Source: Immundisolibacter sp.
GTDB lineage: Bacteria > Pseudomonadota > Gammaproteobacteria > Immundisolibacterales > Immundisolibacteraceae
Assembly: GCF_014359565.1 (NCBI RefSeq)
Contig: NZ_JACIZD010000008.1
Location: 1 to 64,000, forward strand
Reading direction: 5' to 3'
DNA length: 64,000 nucleotides
This document shows positions 59,184 to 64,000 of this stretch, one piece after another. The notes under the pieces are model-generated. The model saw nothing but the letters and a program-made list of their open reading frames with translations. It was not told the origin of the DNA and ran no database searches. Each line of letters begins with the position of its first letter. The first letter of the stretch is position 1. Made by a program: the position numbers and the translations under genes.

Positions 59184-60278
59184 TCAGACCACCACAGGCA
59201 CGTGCGTGCTGCGCCGCTGGCGCGGCAGCACCTTGCCCGCAAGCTGACCACAGGCGCCGTCGATGCCGTCGCCGCGGGTCTTACGGACCGTGGCGACCAG
59301 GCCGTGACGCAGCACCTCGTCGCGGAATTTCGCGACCGCCTCCGGGGGCGAGGTCTCGTAGGGCAGGCCGGCGACCGGGTTGTACGGAATCAGGTTGACC
59401 TTGGCCGGCACGCGCGCGAGCAGCTTGGCCAATGCCTTGGCCTGCGCCGGGTGGTCGTTGACGCCGGCCAGCAGCGTGTACTCGAAGGTGACGCGGCGGC
59501 GATCGTCCCCGGCCACGTAACGGCGGCAGGCGTCCAGCAGTTCGGCGATCGGGTAGCGCCGGTTCAGCGGCACCAGTTCGTCACGCAGCGCGTCGTCCGG
59601 CGCATGCAGCGACACGGCCAGCGCCACCGGGCATTCCTCGCGCAGGCGGTCGATCATCGGCACCACGCCGGCGGTGCTGACCGTAACGCGCCGCTTGGAC
59701 AGACCGTAGGCCAGGTCGTCCAGCAGCACGCGGATGGCGGCCACCACGTTGTCGAAGTTCAGCAGCGGCTCGCCCATGCCCATGAACACGACGTTGGTGA
59801 TGGGCTTCTCACGCACCGGGTGCGGCGGCAGCAGCCGGCTGGCGGTCCACATCTGGCCCAGGATCTCGCCCGTGCTCAGGTTGCGGTTGAAGCCCTGCTG
59901 GGCGGTCTGGCAGAAGCTGCAGTTGAGCTGGCAGCCGACCTGCGAGGACACGCACAGCGTGCCGCGGCGCGTCTCGGGGATGTACACCGTCTCGATGGCA
60001 CTGCCGCCGGGCAGGCGCAGCAGCCATTTGCGGGTGCCGTCCGCCGCCTGCTGGTCGGCAGTGACTTCAGGCACCCGAATTTCGGTTTCCTGCGCCAGCC
60101 GTTCGCGCAGCGCCTTGCTCAAATTGGTCATGGCCGCGAAATCGTCGCAGCCACGCGCATGCAGCCACTGCAGCAGCTGATCGGCCCGAAACGGCTTCTC
60201 GCCCAGCTGCGTCAGCAAACCGGCCAGACCCGGGCGATCCAGGTCCAGCAGGTTGGGTTTGGTGCAGGTCGCGTCCAA
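59184..60278 (-). CDS. rlmN: 23S rRNA/tRNA m2A methyltransferase RlmN
   Basis: This 364-residue radical-SAM enzyme methylates A2503 of 23S rRNA and A37 of some tRNAs. The cluster motif Cys116-x3-Cys120-x2-Cys123 (CQLNCSFC) is intact, with [15 protein letters not shown] and [15 protein letters not shown] in order. A catalytic Cys is expected near the C-terminus; [11 protein letters not shown] fits. The only N-terminal start is TTG 60278, which is 12 bases after ndk. The length is normal. Confidence 0.95.
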   Translation of the reverse strand: MDATCTKPNLLDLDRPGLAGLLTQLGEKPFRADQLLQWLHARGCDDFAAMTNLSKALRERLAQETEIRVPEVTADQQAADGTRKWLLRLPGGSAIETVYIPETRRGTLCVSSQVGCQLNCSFCQTAQQGFNRNLSTGEILGQMWTASRLLPPHPVREKPITNVVFMGMGEPLLNFDNVVAAIRVLLDDLAYGLSKRRVTVSTAGVVPMIDRLREECPVALAVSLHAPDDALRDELVPLNRRYPIAELLDACRRYVAGDDRRRVTFEYTLLAGVNDHPAQAKALAKLLARVPAKVNLIPYNPVAGLPYETSPPEAVAKFRDEVLRHGLVATVRKTRGDGIDGACGQLAGKVLPRQRRSTHVPVVV

Positions 60279-60290
60279 GACGTCCGGGGC

Positions 60291-60722
60291 TTAGCGCGTG
60301 CGCGGGCAGATTTGCCCGGGCTCGAAGAAATAGGCGATCTCGGTCGCGGCATTCTCGACGCTGTCGGAACCGTGAACGGCGTTTTCTTCGATGTTGCTGG
60401 CAAAGTCGGCGCGAATGGTGCCCGGCGCGGCCTTGGCCGGATCGGTGGCACCCATCAGCTCGCGGTGTCTGGCAACCGCGTTGTCGCCCTCCAGCACCTG
60501 GATCATTACCGGGCCGGTGGTCATGAAGGCGACCAGGTCCTTGAAGAACGGCCGCTCGCGATGCACGGCGTAGAAGCCCTCGGCACGCTCGCGGCTCAGA
60601 TGCTCCATGCGGGCGGCGATGATCTTCAGGCCGGCCTGCTCGAAACGGGAATAGATGGCGCCAATGACGTTCTTGGCGACGGCATCGGGCTTGATGATGG
60701 ACAGGGTGCGTTCAGTGGCCAT
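60291..60722 (-). CDS. ndk: Nucleoside diphosphate kinase
   Basis: This 143-residue enzyme balances nucleoside triphosphates by phospho-histidine transfer. It starts [17 protein letters not shown] and the active His117 lies in [26 protein letters not shown] and [14 protein letters not shown] are typical. The ATG at 60722 begins the family N-terminus; the upstream 12 codons are not conserved. It is first gene of the ndk-rlmN-pilW-rodZ-hisS run and divergent from the tRNA array. Confidence 0.97.
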   Translation of the reverse strand: MATERTLSIIKPDAVAKNVIGAIYSRFEQAGLKIIAARMEHLSRERAEGFYAVHRERPFFKDLVAFMTTGPVMIQVLEGDNAVARHRELMGATDPAKAAPGTIRADFASNIEENAVHGSDSVENAATEIAYFFEPGQICPRTR

Positions 60723-60802
60723 GGTGTGATTCAGGATGGGGTAGACGGGAGATTTCAAGGGCGGCGAATTCTAACAGCTTGTCGGTGCCCCGCCCGGACG
60801 CG

Positions 60803-60832
60803 TTGACCCTCCGCCGAGCCGCGCTGTATAGT
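60803..60832 (+). promoter_or_regulatory. Promoter of the tRNA-Pro-Arg-His-Lys array
   Basis: TTGACC (60803-60808) and TATAGT (60827-60832) are 18 bases apart. The following TCGCGCCCCGCG is the G+C-rich discriminator expected for growth-rate and ppGpp control. It lies 37 bases before tRNA-Pro. Confidence 0.78.
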
Positions 60833-60869
60833 TCGCGCCCCGCGCAACGGTGCGGGCCAGGCGAAATCT

Positions 60870-60946
60870 CGGGGTATGGCGCAGTCTGGTAGCGCGCCAG
60901 CTTTGGGTGCTGGATGTCGGGAGTTCGAATCTCTCTACCCCGACCA
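60870..60946 (+). tRNA. tRNA-Pro (anticodon TGG)
   Basis: This is a 77-nt tRNA. CGGGGTA pairs with TACCCCG, the anticodon stem CCAGC/GCTGG encloses TTTGGGT, and the T arm is GGGAGTTCGAATCTCTC-like with one mismatch. CCA is encoded. It is the first of four clustered tRNAs. Confidence 0.95.
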
Positions 60947-60985
60947 GTTCGTCGCGGCAGGATTGGGGCAGGTTTCGGGTTCGCT

Positions 60986-61063
60986 GCGCCCGTAGCTCAG
61001 CCAGGACAGAGCAACGGCCTTCTAAGCCGTCGGTCGCAGGTTCGAATCCTGCCGGGCGCGCCA
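60986..61063 (+). tRNA. tRNA-Arg (anticodon TCT)
   Basis: This is a 78-nt tRNA. GCGCCCG pairs with CGGGCGC, the anticodon stem ACGGC/GCCGT encloses CTTCTAA, and the T arm GCAGGTTCGAATCCTGC is perfect. The encoded end is GCCA. It reads AGA/AGG codons, which are rare in core genes here. Confidence 0.95.
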
Positions 61064-61080
61064 TGTCGCCACAGGTTTAT

Positions 61081-61157
61081 GGTGAGCGTAGCTCAGTCGG
61101 TAGAGCCCCGGATTGTGATTCCGGTGGTCGTGGGTTCGATCCCCATCGCTCACCCCA
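61081..61157 (+). tRNA. tRNA-His (anticodon GTG)
   Basis: This is a 77-nt tRNA including the encoded extra 5' G at 61081, which pairs with the discriminator C as in all bacterial tRNA-His. GTGAGCG pairs with CGCTCAC, the anticodon stem CCGGA/TCCGG encloses TTGTGAT, and CCA is encoded. Confidence 0.96.
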
Positions 61158-61193
61158 GTTTGATGCCAGTTTGATGTTTGATGTTTGAGTTTC

Positions 61194-61269
<76 letters not shown>

Positions 61270-61277
61270 TTAAGAAC

Positions 61278-61309
61278 AAGGGGTTAGGCTCACGCCTGAC
61301 CCCTTTTTT
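61278..61309 (+). terminator. Intrinsic terminator of the tRNA array
   Basis: AAGGGGT pairs with ACCCCTT, extended by a T-G pair and AGGC/GCCT around TCAC, followed by TTTTTT. It ends the tRNA transcript and marks the left edge of the arsenic-gene remnant. Confidence 0.93.
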
Positions 61310-61329
61310 GTTGGGTTTTTCGTGCTGCG

Positions 61330-61607
61330 GTGGCCTCCGCGGTGAACCTGCCCAGCTTCTTCATGGGCCGGCTGATCCAGGCCGACTATCCGCGCACCAC
61401 CGCCATCGCCTTCACTGCCGCGGGCAACAACTTCGAGCAGGCCATCGCCGTGGCCGTCGCCTCGTTCGGCCTGGCCTCGCCGGTCGCCTTCACCACGGTG
61501 ATCGGGCCGTGCCGGTGCTCATCCTGCTGGTGCAGCTTGCCTTGCGGCTGGGCCGCCGGTGGCGGCTCAGCGGCGCGCCTTCCCCTGCCACCCCATCGAG
61601 GCCGTGA
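61330..61607 (+). pseudogene. Arsenite efflux permease ACR3, broken C-terminal fragment
   Basis: Only the end of the transporter remains. [20 protein letters not shown] and [19 protein letters not shown] match the conserved final helices of ACR3-family arsenite exporters, up to TTVIGP. There the frame is lost; it continues in another frame as [17 protein letters not shown], with the usual LVE between the two parts missing, so a small deletion is likely. The N-terminal 250 or so residues are absent, cut off just after the tRNA terminator. The fragment cannot be functional. Confidence 0.8.
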
Positions 61608-61608
61608 C

Positions 61609-62031
61609 ATGAGCCAGATCACCATCTACCACAACCCCGCCTGTGGCACCTCGCGCAACGTGCTGGCCCTGATCCGCAACAGCGGCGAGGAGCCCACGAT
61701 CATCGAGTATCTGAAGACGCCACCCGACCGTGAAACGCTGCACCGCCTGATCGCCGCGATGGGCATACCGGTGCGCGCGCTGCTGCGCGCGAAAGGCACG
61801 CCCTACGCCGAACTCGGCCTCGATGATCCGAAATGGAGCGACGAGCAATTGATCGACTTCATGCTTGAACACCCCATCCTCATCAACCGGCCCATCGTCG
61901 TCACGCCGCTGGGCACACGGCTGTGCCGACCTTCGGAAACCGTGCTGGACATTCTTCCCCAGCCCCAGCGTGGCGCATTCAACAAGGAAGACGGCGAAGC
62001 CGTCGTCGATGCGGGAGGCCGCCGTGTCTGA
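61609..62031 (+). CDS. arsC: Arsenate reductase, glutaredoxin-dependent
   Basis: This 140-residue enzyme reduces arsenate to arsenite. Cys12 in [16 protein letters not shown] is catalytic. Arg residues of the family and [20 protein letters not shown], which closes the active site, are present. With no working exporter beside it here, resistance would need a pump elsewhere. It begins 1 base after the broken acr3 frame and its end overlaps arsH by 8 bases. Confidence 0.95.
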   Translation: MSQITIYHNPACGTSRNVLALIRNSGEEPTIIEYLKTPPDRETLHRLIAAMGIPVRALLRAKGTPYAELGLDDPKWSDEQLIDFMLEHPILINRPIVVTPLGTRLCRPSETVLDILPQPQRGAFNKEDGEAVVDAGGRRV

Positions 62032-62746
62032 GTCCAGCATCGACCTGCCCAATATCGACAGCGCGCTGTTCCAGCAACCCGATGCCCAGCGGCTGCTGGC
62101 ACCCCGGCGCGCCACGCACGCGCCGCGCTTCCTGCTGCTCTACGGCTCGCTGCGCGAACGCTCATACAGCCGCCTGGCTGCCGAAGAAGCGGCGCGCATC
62201 CTGCGGGCGCTCGGCGGCGAGACGCGTATGTTCAACCCCTCGGGCCTGCCGCTGGTGGACGATGCCCCCGCCGATCACCCGAAGGTCAGGGAACTGCACG
62301 AGCTGGTGCAATGGGCCGAAGGCTTGGTGTGGAGTTCGCCCGAGCGCCACGGCGCGATGACCGGCCTGATGAAGACGCAGATCGACTGGATTCCGCTATC
62401 CATCGGCGTAGTGCGCCCCACCCAAGGCAAGACGCTGGCGGTCATGCAGGTCTCGGGTGGCTCACAGTCCTTCAACGCGGTCAACCAGATGCGCCTGTTG
62501 GGCCGCTGGATGCGGATGCTGACGATCCCTAACCAGTCCTCGGTTGCCAAGGCATACCAAGAGTTCGACGAGGCCGGGCGCATGAAGCCCTCGCCCTACT
62601 ACGACCGCATCGTGGATGTGATGGAAGAACTGATGAAGTTCACGCTGCTCACCCGCGACGTGGCGCCGTATTTGGTGGATCGCTACAGCGAGCGCAAGGA
62701 AAGTGCCGAGGCTTTGGCGCAACGGATGCGGCAAGACGCCCTTTGA
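62024..62746 (+). CDS. arsH: Arsenical resistance flavoprotein ArsH
   Basis: This 240-residue NADPH-dependent FMN reductase oxidises organoarsenicals such as trivalent methylarsenite in studied members. The FMN phosphate loop is [19 protein letters not shown] and the second site is [20 protein letters not shown], with [17 protein letters not shown] after it. GTG 62024 is preferred because GGAGG lies five bases upstream; ATG 62009 is possible. It ends 10 bases before a sequence matching the IS5-family element end. Confidence 0.93.
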   Translation: MSESSIDLPNIDSALFQQPDAQRLLAPRRATHAPRFLLLYGSLRERSYSRLAAEEAARILRALGGETRMFNPSGLPLVDDAPADHPKVRELHELVQWAEGLVWSSPERHGAMTGLMKTQIDWIPLSIGVVRPTQGKTLAVMQVSGGSQSFNAVNQMRLLGRWMRMLTIPNQSSVAKAYQEFDEAGRMKPSPYYDRIVDVMEELMKFTLLTRDVAPYLVDRYSERKESAEALAQRMRQDAL

Positions 62747-62756
62747 CCAAGCGCTG

Positions 62757-62808
62757 GGGAACCACTGATCAATCCCTCGCCGCCGAAGGCATGACCGAAG
62801 GAAAGGCA
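62757..62808 (-). mobile_element. Solo IS5-family end, inverted relative to the left-edge element
   Basis: From 62767 to 62808 this matches the reverse complement of 498-538 with one substitution and one added base; GGGAACCACT before it parallels GGAAACGCT of the IS terminus. No transposase accompanies it, so it is a relic or the end of a deleted copy. Confidence 0.65.
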
Positions 62809-63070
62809 CGATGCCCCAACGCATCGATCGCGCAGGCGATTGAAATGGCGTGAGTCTCTAGCGGGCGCCCCGCGAAAGACGTTCTCGAAAAGCCTCCCGG
62901 AAAACGCCGCCCGGCGCCCTGCCCGGCCGGCAGCTCGGTGCGCCAGTCCAAGGCAAGGGGAGCGATTCCAGCGAAGGGTCCTGTGAGCGCCGGTGGGATC
63001 ATCAGGACATGACCGTGACGCTCAAGACTCCGGGGCTCCTGAATCTGGTCTCAGGCGCCTGTGCGGATTG

Positions 63071-63131
63071 GAAAGGACCGGCGCCGCCAAAATCGATGGC
63101 TGCAAGCTGCCGATCCTGTCAGCCATCGGAC
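63071..63131 (-). repeat. Dispersed hairpin element, copy C, inverted
   Basis: On the minus strand it reads GTCCGATGGCTGACAGGATC, a hairpin and GGCGGCGCCGGTCC, aligning with copies A and B. The hairpin is GATCGGCAGCT-tgc-AGCCATCGATT. It lacks the outer parts of copy B. Confidence 0.6.
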
Positions 63132-63181
63132 AACTGTAGAGCCCGGCTATGCCAGGCGATCAGCGCGCGCCGTATGCGCCG

Positions 63182-64000
63182 CTATCGAGCCGGCCCATCC
63201 CCCGGCTTGCGCTTGGGGTAGCCGGTCTTGGCCTTCGGCTTGAAGGCCTTGTCGCCGGCCGGCCGCGGCTTGAACGGTCGCGGGGCGCCTTCCGCTGCCG
63301 GGCCGCGCGACGGGCGCGGACTCTTGTAGGGATTGGCAATCGGCGCGCCGTCGGCGACGCGGCTGATGGCCAGCGGCTGGCCGGCCACGCGGGTGCGCTT
63401 CAGGATCGCCATCAGGTCTTTCGGCAAGCCTTGCGGCAGGTCGACCGTGCTGTGGTGGTCGTAGATTTCGATGCGGCCGATGAACTTGCTGTCGAGGCCG
63501 ATCTCGTTGGCGATGGCGCCGACCAGGTTCGACGGCTTCATACCGTGGCTGCTGCCGACCTCCACCCGGTACGACTCCAGGTGCTCGTCGGGGGCGGGGG
63601 CACCACGCGGCGGGCGGCGCTCGCCGGGGGCGCTGTCACGGAAGCGCTCACGCGTCGGGGCCGGGCCATCCTGCCGCGGTTTGAATGCCTTCGGTTGCGG
63701 CCGTTCGGGCGCCAGCAGCAGGGGCTCGCTGCCCTGTACCACCACCGCCAGGGCGGCTGCGATGTCGATCGGCTCGAGGGATTTTTCCTGCGCGTAGTCG
63801 CCCAGCAGGCGCCTGAACAGGGCCACGGTGTCGGCGTTCTCGGCCTTCGCCAGGGCCTCGTCGATGCGGCCCATGAAGCGCCCGATGCGGCGCTGGTTGA
63901 CGGCCTCCACGCCCGGCAGGGGCATTTCCTCGATGCGCTGACGGGTGGCGCGCTCGATGGCCTGCAGCATGCGCGCCTCGCGTGGGGCCACGAACAGGAT
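63182..64000 (-). CDS. DEAD-box RNA helicase, C-terminal part (DeaD/CsdA-like), cut by the window edge
   Basis: The visible 272 residues are the end of a cold-shock-type DEAD-box helicase; the helicase core lies beyond the edge. FVAPREARMLQAIERATRQ is the end of the second RecA domain. A dimerisation region follows, then the DbpA-type RNA-binding domain (ESYRVEVGSSHGMKPSNLVG, FIGRIEIYDHHSTVDLP) and a long basic tail of KPR/RP repeats. These proteins unwind structured RNA in ribosome assembly and mRNA decay. deaD is more likely than dbpA because of the linker length and tail. Confidence 0.88.
   Translation of the reverse strand: MLFVAPREARMLQAIERATRQRIEEMPLPGVEAVNQRRIGRFMGRIDEALAKAENADTVALFRRLLGDYAQEKSLEPIDIAAALAVVVQGSEPLLLAPERPQPKAFKPRQDGPAPTRERFRDSAPGERRPPRGAPAPDEHLESYRVEVGSSHGMKPSNLVGAIANEIGLDSKFIGRIEIYDHHSTVDLPQGLPKDLMAILKRTRVAGQPLAISRVADGAPIANPYKSPRPSRGPAAEGAPRPFKPRPAGDKAFKPKAKTGYPKRKPGDGPAR

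Larger units (their letters stand above)
62747..63181. other. Gene-free interval between arsH and the helicase
   Basis: It holds an inverted copy of the IS end (62757-62808) and a dispersed hairpin element (63071-63131). The 260 bases between them contain no gene or RNA that I can recognise; they may be remains of an inserted element. Confidence 0.55.

Noticed and set aside
61330-62031. A fusion of the ACR3 end with ArsC
   Set aside because: The single open frame is an accident of the acr3 frameshift. arsC has its own ATG at 61609 and its normal N-terminus.

Overview
The window is chromosomal DNA from a G+C-rich bacterium (about two-thirds G+C by eye), almost certainly a gammaproteobacterium. 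The best evidence is the block ndk-rlmN-pilW-rodZ-hisS-yfgM-bamB-der in the order typical of that class, with yaeQ, ilvBHC-pssA, mltF, System I cytochrome c maturation genes and a tRNA-Pro-Arg-His-Lys array. Species cannot be fixed from sequence alone. About 60 genes are supported, plus five tRNAs, several intrinsic terminators and hairpins, and an unusually rich set of dispersed intergenic repeats.

Layout. 1-3.9 kb is accessory: an IS5-family transposase cut by the window edge, an overlapping pair of unknown genes (a possible PD-(D/E)XK nuclease and a membrane-anchored protein), an IS110-family fragment and a higBA toxin-antitoxin pair inside a perfect 45-nt direct repeat, and small secreted proteins. 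3.9-16 kb is core: yaeQ; a propionyl-CoA carboxylase/methylmalonyl-CoA epimerase operon; gltA; ilvB-ilvH-ilvC-pssA; mltF; tRNA-Ser. 16-29.6 kb is envelope and transport: a PmtA-like methyltransferase, an RND efflux pair, an oxidoreductase-ICMT-mtgA operon, an Mla/MCE lipid transporter operon headed by a SYLF protein, and a CsgG-like/SH3 lipoprotein. 29.6-31.5 kb carries a RuBisCO-like protein overlapping a cupin, the most interesting metabolic unit here. 31.6-41.9 kb holds HNH, UspA, ketopantoate reductase, ferredoxin, mutS and ccm genes, with ccmF divergent from ccmABCDE. 41.9-52.9 kb has aguA-aguB (agmatine to putrescine), an aminotransferase, metH, a fused phosphotransferase/kinase, Hsp20, a GST and a WYL regulator. 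52.9-60.7 kb is the der-to-ndk core block. 60.8-62.8 kb has the tRNA array followed by an arsenic-resistance remnant (broken acr3, arsC, arsH). The right edge cuts a DEAD-box RNA helicase.

How parts work together. pccB-pccA-biotin carrier-mce converts propionyl-CoA to (R)-methylmalonyl-CoA beside citrate synthase. ilvB-ilvH-ilvC make the branched-chain amino-acid precursors. The STAS-MlaE, ATPase, MlaD and lipoprotein genes form a phospholipid transporter. CcmABCDEF handle haem delivery to cytochrome c, but ccmG/ccmH are not here. The RuBisCO-like protein plus cupin resembles the methylthioadenosine-isoprenoid shunt gene pair of Rhodospirillum rubrum, but its substrate is unproven.

The non-coding DNA holds at least three repeat families: GTAG-prefixed hairpins whose stems vary while the loop is shared; a roughly 70-bp two-arm GTGGGAG element; and a roughly 100-150 bp element with a covarying hairpin, whose end resembles the terminus of the IS5-family element and supplies the cupin stop codon.
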